Of a stretch of DNA of 64,000 bases, positions 51,878-59,859 are shown piece by piece; positions within the stretch are counted from its first letter, which is position 1; every line of letters begins with the position of its first letter. The notes beneath the pieces were generated by a model. That model was given only the letters and a program-made list of their open reading frames with translations. It searched no databases and was not told the DNA's origin. Origin of the DNA: an uncultured Clostridia bacterium. Lineage in GTDB: Bacteria > Bacillota > Clostridia > Peptostreptococcales > Anaerovoracaceae. The stretch is taken from contig CAKQXD010000002.1 of assembly GCA_934281605.1 (NCBI GenBank), positions 62,001-126,000 on the forward strand, written 5' to 3'. The position numbers and the translations under genes were made by a program.

Positions 51878-52147
51878 TGCAAAACCGGTGCTCCGGCGTG
51901 AGAGCGAATCGGGATAACAGGCAGGGATACCGCAGCGTCAGACCCCCGAAATCTCTGCAAAGACCAAGGCAGCTGTTTTTTGCTGTTTATGGTTGCTGAT
52001 CACGCTTCCCGGGTGTTGCCAGGGGCCGTCCTCTGATGTATCATAGGAAGCAGAGTACGCCGCCCTGCCAGGTTGCCGGACTGCTGGCTTTCCTGGCTGC
52101 CGGTTTACGGTTGGGAGCCGGCGTGAAACACGAAACAGGAGCAGACT
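51878..52147. other. Non-coding stretch between the hybrid kinase and the GNAT gene
   Basis: About 270 bases without a supported gene. It contains a CTTTGCAG copy on the minus strand near 51955 and GC-rich short repeats such as GCTGGCTTTCCTGGCTGCC near 52083. No recognisable RNA family. Confidence 0.4.
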
Positions 52148-52717
52148 ATGATCAGAAAACAAACCGTAAAACCGCTGGAGACCGAGCGACTGTATCTGCG
52201 AATGTGGAAGCGATCCGACGCCCCGCAGCTTTTCGCCTACGCGTCCAATCCTAACGTAGGCCCGCGGGCAGGCTGGAAACCCCATGAATCCGTAGTGGAA
52301 TCCCGGAAAATCATCGAGACCACTTTTAAGCAAAGCCGTGTCTGGGCCATTGTCGAAAAAGCCTCAGGCGGGATCATCGGCAGTATCGGTCTTTCGGAAG
52401 ACCGGTTCCGCCCCGGCGTGCGCAGCCTGGAGCTGGGCTACTCGCTGGCGGAGGAATACTGGGGCCGGGGTCTCATGACGGAGGCGGCCAAACAGGTCAT
52501 CGTCTATGGATTTGAATACATCGGCCTGGACGTGATGATGATCCGCACCGGCGAAGAGAACCTGGCCAGCCAGCGTATCATCGAAAAATGCGGCTTCCAG
52601 TACGAGGGCACTCTGCGGCGGATCTACCGGATCTACGATGGCACGGTGAAACCGGTCCGCTGCTATACGATGCTGCGAGAAGAATACGACGGCCTCCGCC
52701 AGGCGGGAGTGCTGTAA
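52148..52717 (+). CDS. GNAT family N-acetyltransferase, RimJ/RimL type
   Basis: 189 residues. KPLETERLYLRMWKRSDAPQ opens it in the way typical of RimJ/RimL-like acetyltransferases. LELGYSLAEEYWGRGLMTEA supplies the acetyl-CoA loop, and NLASQRIIEKCGFQYEGTLR the end of the fold. The target, an amino acid, small molecule or ribosomal protein, cannot be told. Its ribosome site is a weak GGAG. An inverted CTTTGCAG pair follows the stop at 52723-52753. Confidence 0.88.
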   Translation: MIRKQTVKPLETERLYLRMWKRSDAPQLFAYASNPNVGPRAGWKPHESVVESRKIIETTFKQSRVWAIVEKASGGIIGSIGLSEDRFRPGVRSLELGYSLAEEYWGRGLMTEAAKQVIVYGFEYIGLDVMMIRTGEENLASQRIIEKCGFQYEGTLRRIYRIYDGTVKPVRCYTMLREEYDGLRQAGVL

Positions 52718-52722
52718 CGATT

Positions 52723-52753
52723 TCTGCAAAGAGCGCTGCGAAGGCTTTGCAGA
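52723..52753. repeat. Inverted pair of the CTTTGCAG motif
   Basis: TCTGCAAAG (52723-52731) and CTTTGCAGA (52745-52753) form a perfect 9-bp stem with a 13-base loop right after the GNAT gene. Both arms are copies of the octamer that is highly over-represented in this window. Confidence 0.8.
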
Positions 52754-52787
52754 CGTCCGGCGTTCTGCAGGAGAAAGGGAGAGAGAT

Positions 52788-53288
52788 ATGGCAAAGAAAA
52801 AAGACAAGCATCAGCATAAAACCAACGCGGTCCGGATCGTGGAAGCGGCCGGCATCCCCTATGAAATGCACGAATACGAAGCGCCGGAGGGATTTCTGGA
52901 TGGCGTATCTGTGGCGAAAGCCCTGGGGCAGGAGCCTGGTTCTGTGTTCAAGACCCTGGTGACCGTAGGACAGAGCCGGGAACACTACGTGTGCGAGATC
53001 CCGGTGGACAAGGAGCTGGACCTGAAAAAAGCGGCGAAACACTTTGGCGAGAAAAAGCTGGAGATGCTCCCCTCGAAGCTTTTGACTGCAACTACCGGCT
53101 ATATCAAGGGCGGGTGCTCCCCGGTGGGCATGAAGAAGGAGTTTCCCACCGCCATCGATGCATCTGCGGAGCAGCTGGAGAAGATCGCCGTCAGTGGCGG
53201 CAAAGTCGGACTGCAGATGGTACTGCCGGTGAAGGCTTTGCAGGAAATCACGGGAGCGCAGTTCGTGGATCTCACCGTGGACAAGTAG
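52788..53288 (+). CDS. ybaK: Cys-tRNA(Pro)/Cys-tRNA(Cys) deacylase, YbaK/EbsC type
   Basis: 166 residues of the YbaK/ProX editing fold: KTNAVRIVEAAGIPYEMHEY start, GVSVAKALGQEPGSVFKTLV, the conserved lysine-containing active strand, and GYIKGGCSPVGMKK, the family's most distinctive block. It clears cysteine misloaded onto tRNA(Pro). GAAAGGGAGAG precedes the start. It appears to be a single-gene unit. Confidence 0.92.
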   Translation: MAKKKDKHQHKTNAVRIVEAAGIPYEMHEYEAPEGFLDGVSVAKALGQEPGSVFKTLVTVGQSREHYVCEIPVDKELDLKKAAKHFGEKKLEMLPSKLLTATTGYIKGGCSPVGMKKEFPTAIDASAEQLEKIAVSGGKVGLQMVLPVKALQEITGAQFVDLTVDK

Positions 53289-53412
53289 GCAGCGGAGTGC
53301 CGGGGAGGACTGAGCGGATCGCCGGATGAATTGTCAGAAAACTGTTTGGTTCTGAAAACAAATTAGAAAAGATTTTTTTGTGATTAAAACATAAATAAAT
53401 TTCAAAAATCTA
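53289..53412. other. AT-rich non-coding stretch before the oxidoreductase promoter
   Basis: About 120 bases between the ybaK stop and the -35 of the oxidoreductase operon, rich in A and T towards its end. I see no gene, terminator or repeat in it. Confidence 0.4.
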
Positions 53413-53441
53413 TTGACATATGAAGCCTGTTCATGTAGTCT
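53413..53441 (+). promoter_or_regulatory. Promoter of the 2-oxoacid oxidoreductase operon
   Basis: Consensus -35 TTGACA at 53413-53418, 17-base spacer and a weak -10 (TAGTCT, 53436-53441), preceded by an AT-rich tract that could act as an UP element. Confidence 0.55.
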
Positions 53442-53447
53442 AATACA

Positions 53448-53644
53448 GGGCATAGAGGAACTGTGCCCGATTTCTTTGCGTCAGGATGGCGGTTTACATA
53501 ATGATGGCCGCCGGAGGTTGCCGGATGACCGAATAGTTTGGCATACCGGCACGCTGCTGACCGAGCCGCAGCTCGCCGGCAAACGGCTATGTGCGGCGCA
53601 AACAAAGTACGAAAACAATTCTTTACGAGAGGAAGTTGACAGAT
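53448..53644 (+). promoter_or_regulatory. Long structured leader of the oxidoreductase operon
   Basis: About 200 untranslated bases. The transcript would begin with a perfect 8-bp hairpin counting one G-T pair (GGGCATAG / CTGTGCCC, 53448-53468). Further complementary segments follow (GGCGG...CCGCC; CCGGC...GCCGG enclosing GAGC/GCTC). I do not recognise a known riboswitch, and no terminator with a T tract is seen before the first gene. Confidence 0.4.
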
Positions 53645-54235
53645 ATGGCAAAACGATTGAATGAAGCGGTAGAGATCAGATGGCACGGACGGGGCGGTCA
53701 GGGCGCCAAGACTGCGTGTCTGCTGCTGGCGGATGTTGCGTTCAGCTCCGGCAAACACGTGCAGGGATTCCCGGAATACGGTCCGGAACGTATGGGCGCG
53801 CCGATCACAGCGTACAACCGCATTACGGACGAGCACTGCAAGGTCCACTCCAACATTTACAAGCCGGATTACGTGGTGGTCGTTGACGAGACGCTGCTCA
53901 AATCCGTCGATGTGACCAAGGGCCTGAAGGAAAAGGGCGCTCTCATCATCAACAGCAAGAAAACCCCGGACGAAGTTCGTCCGCTTTTAAAAGGATATAA
54001 AGGCAAGGTCTGCACCATCGATGCAGAGAAGATTTCCATGGAGACCCTGGGCAAGAACTTTCCGAATACGCCGATGCTGGGCGCAGTCGTGAAAGTCAGC
54101 CACGTCATCGATCAGGAGAGATTCATCACGGATATGAGGGAGTCGTTCCAGCACAAGTTCCGCGGCAAGGAAAATCTCATCGAAGGCAACATGCAGGCAC
54201 TGAAAAAGTCCATGGAAGAGGTAAAGGTAGGATAA
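53645..54235 (+). CDS. porG: 2-oxoacid:ferredoxin oxidoreductase, gamma subunit
   Basis: 196 residues. The start at 53645 (AKRLNEAVEIRWHGRGG) matches where gamma subunits begin; GRGGQGAKTACLLLADVAFS is the family signature and PEYGPERMGAP the next block. The four-subunit enzyme oxidises a 2-oxoacid, most likely pyruvate, to acyl-CoA, CO2 and reduced ferredoxin. First in the order gamma-delta-alpha-beta. A long leader precedes it. Confidence 0.92.
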   Translation: MAKRLNEAVEIRWHGRGGQGAKTACLLLADVAFSSGKHVQGFPEYGPERMGAPITAYNRITDEHCKVHSNIYKPDYVVVVDETLLKSVDVTKGLKEKGALIINSKKTPDEVRPLLKGYKGKVCTIDAEKISMETLGKNFPNTPMLGAVVKVSHVIDQERFITDMRESFQHKFRGKENLIEGNMQALKKSMEEVKVG

Positions 54236-54237
54236 TC

Positions 54238-54543
54238 ATGAAAACAAGAGCAAAGGATATCAACGAGAAGATCACCTGGCAGGAGCTGACCACGGGCGTG
54301 GAGATCTACGAACCGGCTACTTCCCTGCTGGTGGAGACCGGGGACTGGCGCGTCAACGTGCCGGTGTTCAAGGAGGACAAGTGCAAGCAGTGTCTGCTTT
54401 GCGTGCCGTTCTGCCCCGACAGTTCCATTCCGGTGAAGGACGGCAAACGTCTTGATTTTGATTTTAAGCACTGCAAAGGATGCGGCATCTGCGTAGAGGT
54501 CTGCCCGTTCGATGCGATCGATTTTGTAAAGGAGGAAAAGTAG
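54238..54543 (+). CDS. porD: 2-oxoacid:ferredoxin oxidoreductase, delta (ferredoxin-like) subunit
   Basis: 101 residues with two [4Fe-4S] motifs, CKQCLLCVPFCP and CKGCGICVEVCP, which carry electrons from the thiamine site to ferredoxin. It lies two bases after porG and abuts porA exactly, with stop and start adjacent. Length and spacing are standard for the delta subunit. Confidence 0.95.
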   Translation: MKTRAKDINEKITWQELTTGVEIYEPATSLLVETGDWRVNVPVFKEDKCKQCLLCVPFCPDSSIPVKDGKRLDFDFKHCKGCGICVEVCPFDAIDFVKEEK

Positions 54544-55764
54544 ATGGCCAAGCGCGACAGAATGTCCGGCAACGAAGCCGTGGCAACAGCAATGAGACAG
54601 ATCAACCCGGACGTCATGGGTGCTTTTCCGATCACTCCATCGACGGAGATCCCGCAGTATTATTCCCGGTTCATCGCCGACGGGCTGGTGGACACGGAGT
54701 TCGTACCGGTCGAATCGGAGCACAGCGCCATGTCGGTGTGCATCGGAGCATCAGCGGCGGGAGCACGTGCAGTAACGGCGACGTCATCTGCAGGACTGGC
54801 CTTCATGTGGGAGCTGCTTTACGTAGCTGCTTCGGCGAGACTGCCGATCACCATGGCGGTGGTAAACAGAGCCCTCACCGGACCGATCAACATCAACAAT
54901 GACCACTCCGACTCCATGGGAGCCAGAGACGCCGGCTGGATCCAGATCTATGCGGAGACCAACCAGGAAGTATACGATAACTACATACAGGCCATGCCGA
55001 TTTCGGAGACCATCCGTCTGCCGATCATGATCTGCCAGGACGGCTTCATCACCAGTCACGGTGTGTCCAACATCGAGCTGCTGGAAGATGAAGAGGTCAA
55101 GGAATTCGTCGGCGAATACCACCCGGAAAACTACCTGCTCAAATCGGAAAACCCGCTGGCGGTAGGCCCTTACGGAATTTCCCCGTACTACATGGAAGCC
55201 AAGCGTCAGCAGGCGCAGGCCATGAAGGACGCGATGCCGATCATCATGGATGTTGCAAAGCGCTATGAGAAGCTGACCGGCCGGAAGTACGGTTTCTTCG
55301 AAGAATACATGATGGACGATGCGGAAGTCGCACTGGTTGTCATCGGCTCCAGCGCAGGCACCGGCAAGGAAGCCGTAGACCGGCTCCGTGCAGAAGGTAA
55401 GAAGGTGGGACTCATCAAGCTGAGAGTGTTCCGTCCGTTCCCGCGCGTGCCTCTGGCAGAAGCTATGTGCAAAGTAAAGGCAGTGGCGATCATGGACAAG
55501 GCCGAGAGCTTTTCCAACAGCGGCGGCCCGCTCTTCAATGAAGCGAGAAACTCCCTGTACGACCTGCCGAACAAGCCGTATGCCATCAACTACATTTACG
55601 GCCTCGGCGGCAGAGACATCACAGTGGAAGACTACTACGAAATCTACAATGACTTGTTTATCATATACGATACCGACGATCCGGGCGACGTATACCGGTA
55701 TGTCGGCGTAAGAGATTCCCGTTATGCAGAAGGCGGCTTCGATCACAGGATCGAATCGGAATAG
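54544..55764 (+). CDS. porA: 2-oxoacid:ferredoxin oxidoreductase, alpha subunit
   Basis: 406 residues. SGNEAVATAMRQINPDVMGA, the TPSTEIPQYYSRF substrate-side block and EFVPVESEHSAMSVCIGASA are the alpha-subunit hallmarks. With beta it forms the thiamine diphosphate active site. Whether pyruvate or 2-ketoisovalerate is preferred cannot be settled by eye; the full four-gene set and neighbours fit pyruvate as the default. AAGGAGG overlaps the end of porD. Confidence 0.93.
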   Translation: MAKRDRMSGNEAVATAMRQINPDVMGAFPITPSTEIPQYYSRFIADGLVDTEFVPVESEHSAMSVCIGASAAGARAVTATSSAGLAFMWELLYVAASARLPITMAVVNRALTGPININNDHSDSMGARDAGWIQIYAETNQEVYDNYIQAMPISETIRLPIMICQDGFITSHGVSNIELLEDEEVKEFVGEYHPENYLLKSENPLAVGPYGISPYYMEAKRQQAQAMKDAMPIIMDVAKRYEKLTGRKYGFFEEYMMDDAEVALVVIGSSAGTGKEAVDRLRAEGKKVGLIKLRVFRPFPRVPLAEAMCKVKAVAIMDKAESFSNSGGPLFNEARNSLYDLPNKPYAINYIYGLGGRDITVEDYYEIYNDLFIIYDTDDPGDVYRYVGVRDSRYAEGGFDHRIESE

Positions 55765-55785
55765 CCGGGGAAAGGAGAAGGAATC

Positions 55786-56715
55786 ATGGCTTACAATTTG
55801 AAAAAAGAACTGGAAAAACCGGAACGTCTGGCCGGGGGTCACAGACTCTGCGCCGGATGCGGCGCCGGCATCGCTGTCCGCGGCGTTCTCCGTGCCCTGG
55901 AGCCGGAAGACAAGGCGGTCATCACCAACGCCACCGGCTGTCTGGAAGTTTCCACGTTTATCTATCCACATACAGCATATTACGACAGCTACATCCACAC
56001 GGCGTTCGCCAATGCAGCGGCGACCTGTTCCGGCGTGGAAGCGGCATATAATGTCTTAAAGAAAAAAGGCAAGGTCAAGGACAACTTCAAGTTCATCACC
56101 TTCGGCGGCGACGGCGGTACATACGACATCGGACTTCAGTCCCTGTCCGGCGCCATGGAGCGTGGACACGACATGGTGTACGTCTGCTACGACAACGAAG
56201 CCTACATGAACACCGGTATCCAGCGGTCGTCTTCGACTCCGCGGTTTGCCGATGCGACTACTTCCCCGGCAGGAAAAGTCATCCCGGGCAAGCAGCAGAA
56301 CAAGAAGAATCTGACGGAGATCATCGCAGCCCACAATGTTCCGTATGCGGCGCAAACCACCTTTATCGGAAACTTCAAGGATCTTCATGAAAAGGCCCAT
56401 AAGGCCATTTACACGGAGGGCCCTTGCTTCCTCAACGTGCTGGCTCCTTGCCCGCGCGGCTGGCGTTACGATACGCCGGAGATCGCAGAGATCTGCCGCC
56501 TGGCAGTGGAAACCTGCGTATGGCCTCTCTACGAAATCGTAGAAGGCGTCTGGAAGCTGAGCTACGAACCGAAGAAAAAGCTCCCGGTTGAGGAATTCCT
56601 GAAAAAGCAGGGTCGATTCGCCCACATGTTCAAGAAAGGCAACGACTGGATGGTCGATGAAGCACAGGAATACGTAGACAAGCAGTGGGACAAGCTGCTG
56701 GCGAAATGCGAATAA
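55786..56715 (+). CDS. porB: 2-oxoacid:ferredoxin oxidoreductase, beta (thiamine diphosphate) subunit
   Basis: 309 residues. HRLCAGCGAGIAVRGVLRAL holds two of the cluster cysteines and NATGCLEVSTFIYPHTAYY a third. GGDGGTYDIGLQSLSGAMER is the thiamine-binding block and CYDNEAYMNTGIQRSSSTPR the metal-contact segment. It closes the gamma-delta-alpha-beta operon; a strong terminator follows. Confidence 0.94.
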   Translation: MAYNLKKELEKPERLAGGHRLCAGCGAGIAVRGVLRALEPEDKAVITNATGCLEVSTFIYPHTAYYDSYIHTAFANAAATCSGVEAAYNVLKKKGKVKDNFKFITFGGDGGTYDIGLQSLSGAMERGHDMVYVCYDNEAYMNTGIQRSSSTPRFADATTSPAGKVIPGKQQNKKNLTEIIAAHNVPYAAQTTFIGNFKDLHEKAHKAIYTEGPCFLNVLAPCPRGWRYDTPEIAEICRLAVETCVWPLYEIVEGVWKLSYEPKKKLPVEEFLKKQGRFAHMFKKGNDWMVDEAQEYVDKQWDKLLAKCE

Positions 56716-56728
56716 GATAAGAGAGGAT

Positions 56729-56754
56729 GGGGATGCGCATGCATCCCCTTTTTT
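56729..56754. terminator. Terminator of the oxidoreductase operon
   Basis: GGGGATGC / GCATCCCC 8-bp stem, four-base loop, then six Ts, between the porB stop and the convergent EamA gene. Confidence 0.9.
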
Positions 56755-56780
56755 GATGCCGCCGCCGGCATGGGAACTCG

Positions 56781-57653
56781 TCATTCCGCCGCCGGCTCTT
56801 CCCGCTTGCTCTCGCTGATGCACCACCAGGTCACCACGGCGATGATGATGGCTGCGCCGATCAGTGCGAAGGTTCCCGGCATTTCGCCGACGAAGATAGC
56901 TACCCAGACCGGGTTAAACAAAGGCTCCAGCATCCCGATGAGGGAGCAGGCCAGCGGCGGGCAGTTGCGCGAAGCAACAGTATAAAGCACGTACGGGATG
57001 CCCAGCTGGAACACACCCAGGATCACGACGTACAGGATCTCCATGCCGGTTGTAGACGTAGTCATGGTAAGTCCGATCGGCACGCCGACGATGGACGCGA
57101 TACAGTGAGCGAACAGGATGCCGCTCATACGGATGGAGTCGTCTTTGCCGCCGCGCCCCACCATGACAAACATCAGCGCCAGGAAAATGCCGGCGCAGAT
57201 GCCGAAAATATTTCCTAAGATATTGCCCGGCGACAGCTGATCCAGGAAGAACAGCACGATACCGCACATGGTGATCCCAACGACGATCACTTCCCGTTTA
57301 TGTAATTTCTGCTTGAATAAAAGAGCAGACATCAGCAGGATAAAAATCGGCGCTGTGTACTGGAGCACGATGGCGTTGGCCGCAGTCGTCAGCTTATTGG
57401 CGAAGACGAAAAATATGCAGGATGTAGAAAGCCCGATCCCCGCGCCGAAGGAATATTTGCTGAACTTCACCGGCGTCCTGGTGACGAACATATACCCGCC
57501 CAGGATCAGAGCCGCGATGACGCTTCGGATCCCGCAGATCAGCAGCGGATTCCAGGAAATCAGCTTGATAAAAATACCCCCGATACTCCACATGACGGCG
57601 CATAAAGCCATCAAAAGCATGGATTTTCTTTTCGCACTAGTTGCAGTTGTCAT
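56781..57653 (-). CDS. EamA/DMT superfamily transporter
   Basis: 290 residues from the ATG at 57653, chosen because AAGGAGG lies just upstream; an in-frame ATG at 57755 would run through the promoter region. Ten helices in the duplicated EamA layout (MWSIGGIFIKLISWNPLLIC; second half ending in PLFNPVWVAIFVGEMPG). It is divergent from an AraC-type regulator, which probably controls it. Substrate unknown. Composition matches the surrounding genome, unlike the other EamA gene at 19804. Confidence 0.87.
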   Translation of the reverse strand: MTTATSAKRKSMLLMALCAVMWSIGGIFIKLISWNPLLICGIRSVIAALILGGYMFVTRTPVKFSKYSFGAGIGLSTSCIFFVFANKLTTAANAIVLQYTAPIFILLMSALLFKQKLHKREVIVVGITMCGIVLFFLDQLSPGNILGNIFGICAGIFLALMFVMVGRGGKDDSIRMSGILFAHCIASIVGVPIGLTMTTSTTGMEILYVVILGVFQLGIPYVLYTVASRNCPPLACSLIGMLEPLFNPVWVAIFVGEMPGTFALIGAAIIIAVVTWWCISESKREEPAAE

Positions 57654-57807
57654 GTCGAATGTCCTCCTTTTTCTTTTATGTAAAATCCCTGTTTGATTGA
57701 TTTGCTTCGTAAGCACAGTTATAATTATATTGACGAAAAAGCGAAAATGTATCATAATTTATGCATAATATATCGTAATATTGATTTTTTAGAAGGAGGA
57801 TGTGCCG

Positions 57808-58797
57808 ATGCAGATCTATGATATCCCCATCGACAGCAGGCGAATGGAAACGACCCAGATCGGAACCTTTGAATTCCCGCTGGCAGTCCATGAAAACGAC
57901 CTGAAGCAAAACGTGCTGGGCTTCGTCAACTGGCACTGGCACTACGAATTTCAGCTGACCTATGTAGTCCGGGGGACGATCTCGGTCTTTCTGGACCAGC
58001 GGATCATCGACCTGCACGAGGGGCAGGGCATCTACATCAACCCGGAGGTGCTCCACATGATCCGCGACCGCTACGACACCGACGCCATGTTCATCTCGCT
58101 GGACGTCAGCCCGCGGCTGCTCACGTCCTTCCCCAACAGCGTCTTCGAGCGGAGCTATGTGAAACCGGTATTTCGCAGTTCTGCTGCCGATGCGGTGGTT
58201 CTGGATCCGGGGGTTTCCTGGCAGAAGAACATTTTAGATTCTGCAAAGTCCATAGAGCAGGTTTATAAACGGAAAGACTTCGGCTGGGAGCTGGCGGTTT
58301 GCAGCAGTCTGTATTCCCTGTGGAATGAACTGGTCTGTCACTTACAGGAGAGTCTGGCAGAGGATGATGCTCCCGCGGCGGAGGTTGCACGGCAGCGGCG
58401 CAGTCAGAGAATTAAGGACACCCTCGCCTATATCCGGGAGCACTATGCGCAGAAGCTGACGCTGGATGAGATCGCGGAGCATATCCATCTCAGCACCAAT
58501 GAATGCTGCCGCTTTTTTAAGAAAAATATGAACTGTACCCTGTTCGAATACATCACGGAATATCGCCTCGGTAAAAGCATGGAGCTGCTGGAACACACCG
58601 ACCTGCCGGTCTCCCAGATCGCCTACGAGACCGGCTTTGGCAGCAGCAGCTACTTCATCGAAAAATTCCGGAAAAATGTAGGCACCACTCCTGCAGCCTT
58701 CCGCAAAGCCGGGCGACAGGTCCGGCAGGGTGCATCCGGCGCGCGTTCATCCTTCACGCCCGGTAATATTTTGATTATGGATGAAAAAGCACCCTAA
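57808..58797 (+). CDS. AraC family transcriptional regulator
   Basis: 329 residues. N-terminal cupin-type ligand domain (NWHWHYEFQLTYVVRGTI; HEGQGIYINPEVLHMI) and two C-terminal helix-turn-helix motifs (LTLDEIAEHIHLSTNECCRF; LPVSQIAYETGFGSSSYFIE). The start is the ATG at 57808 with AAGGAGGA seven bases ahead rather than the GTG at 57802. It is divergent from the EamA gene, sharing a 154-base regulatory region that contains an AT-rich palindromic tract near 57765. It is likely to sense a small ligand and switch the transporter. Confidence 0.9.
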   Translation: MQIYDIPIDSRRMETTQIGTFEFPLAVHENDLKQNVLGFVNWHWHYEFQLTYVVRGTISVFLDQRIIDLHEGQGIYINPEVLHMIRDRYDTDAMFISLDVSPRLLTSFPNSVFERSYVKPVFRSSAADAVVLDPGVSWQKNILDSAKSIEQVYKRKDFGWELAVCSSLYSLWNELVCHLQESLAEDDAPAAEVARQRRSQRIKDTLAYIREHYAQKLTLDEIAEHIHLSTNECCRFFKKNMNCTLFEYITEYRLGKSMELLEHTDLPVSQIAYETGFGSSSYFIEKFRKNVGTTPAAFRKAGRQVRQGASGARSSFTPGNILIMDEKAP

Positions 58798-58898
58798 AGC
58801 TTGATTTCACGGAAGGTCTTCATCCTTATTTTTTGGATCAAGGCGGCAGGGATGAAACACCTCCTAAAATTTCCAGATTTTCATCCTTCCGCCGCAGA

Positions 58899-59015
58899 CC
58901 GGTGAAGAACTTATGCCGGGCATGCCCCAATCCCTGACCGGTGAAGAACTTATGCCGGGCATGCCCCAATCCCTGACTGGTGAAGAACTTATGCCAGGCA
59001 TGCTACAATCCCTGG
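58899..59015. repeat. Three tandem 39-bp repeats, each built around a GGGCATGCCC palindrome
   Basis: Copies at 58899-58937, 58938-58976 and 58977-59015. The first two are identical, and the third differs at several places and has lost the palindrome (AGGCATGCTA). They lie in the 336-base gap between the AraC gene and the anti-sigma gene. The rest of the gap holds no credible gene. The repeat length is a multiple of three, but neither strand has a supported reading frame with a ribosome site. Confidence 0.85.
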
Positions 59016-59133
59016 CTGGAATTGGGGACGTTCTGCCCCCGCCCGGCAATCCACCACGCCTTTGTAATTCCGGCTCGTCGCCATCTGCCCCACAGTTTCC
59101 GATATTTCTGCCAAGCGCCCGCCCGCAAGCTCC

Positions 59134-59859
59134 TTACTTCCACCGTGCTCCCTGCAGGATCCGGATGGCGTCATCGCGGGAGACCGGGCCGCTGACCGTA
59201 AAGGTCTGCGCCGTGTTCCCCTGAGACGCAGCGCGAAGCACCGTCAGCTCATCGTCATCCCCGCGGGTGATGTAATAGGTCGCACCATCCTTTGCAGTAA
59301 CCTGTTCTTCTCCCGTTACCGCCAGATTGGTCGGATCGCCGGCATCCGCTGTGATCAGCAGGATCCGGGAACCGCTGGAATACTGGTATTCCCATGAGGA
59401 CTGCTCCTCGCTGCTGACGATGATCAGACTCTCGAATTTCCAGCCCGCCGGAAGCCACGAAAGGGAATATTCGTGATCCGTGGCCTGCATCGCCTCCTCC
59501 AGATCCGATTCCTTCGTGATGGTGTAGACCTCCTGCACCGTGCCGTCCTCCAGCACTTCCTCCTCCACATCCAGCGGCGAGAACACGTGGACGCACTTAT
59601 CCAGGAATACCTTGCCGCCATAAGCGCCGTCGGCATTGAGCCATGCTCCCAGAGATGCTCCCGCCAGCAGGAACACCAGAAAACAGGCGGCGAATTTCAG
59701 CTTTTTTCTGCGGCTGCGGCGCTTTTCTCCCTTTTCCAGCTTCTCGAACTGCTCCCGGGAAAAGACGGGAGCATCGGTCGTGCTCCGGAGAAACTCTTCG
59801 TGAGCGCTTTGCATCTGGCTGTAAAGATCCCTGCGTGGATCATTCTTCTTCTCTGTCAT
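59134..59859 (-). CDS. Anti-sigma factor-like membrane protein (DUF4367-like)
   Basis: 241 residues from the ATG at 59859. Charged cytoplasmic N-terminus (about 1-65), one membrane helix (FAACFLVFLLAGASLGAW), and an extracellular domain with YSLSWLPAGWKFESLIIVSS and EEQVTAKDGATYYI, like DUF4367 domains of clostridial anti-sigma proteins. It overlaps the ECF sigma gene by 20 bases and so is cotranslated with it, as expected for a sigma/anti-sigma pair. It presumably holds the sigma factor at the membrane until an envelope signal arrives. Confidence 0.8.
   Translation of the reverse strand: MTEKKNDPRRDLYSQMQSAHEEFLRSTTDAPVFSREQFEKLEKGEKRRSRRKKLKFAACFLVFLLAGASLGAWLNADGAYGGKVFLDKCVHVFSPLDVEEEVLEDGTVQEVYTITKESDLEEAMQATDHEYSLSWLPAGWKFESLIIVSSEEQSSWEYQYSSGSRILLITADAGDPTNLAVTGEEQVTAKDGATYYITRGDDDELTVLRAASQGNTAQTFTVSGPVSRDDAIRILQGARWK

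Noticed and set aside
53500..53560. Second sigma-54 promoter in the oxidoreductase leader (TTGGCATACCGG...)
   Set aside because: The GG to GC distance is one base too long, and a consensus TTGACA element lies upstream.
53448..53644. TPP or other known riboswitch before the thiamine-dependent oxidoreductase
   Set aside because: No CTGAGA or ACCTGAT-like core elements of the TPP riboswitch and no match to other consensus cores I know.
53413..53664. 83-codon reading frame upstream of porG
   Set aside because: It starts within the -35 element and overlaps the porG start; no ribosome site or recognisable protein.
58899..59015. CRISPR array
   Set aside because: The three copies are contiguous with no unique spacers, and no cas genes are present.
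58864..59224. Repetitive peptide frames across the 39-bp repeats (TGEELMPGMPQSL-type)
   Set aside because: Both strands give repetitive frames simply because the unit is a multiple of three; there is no ribosome site and no sensible protein.
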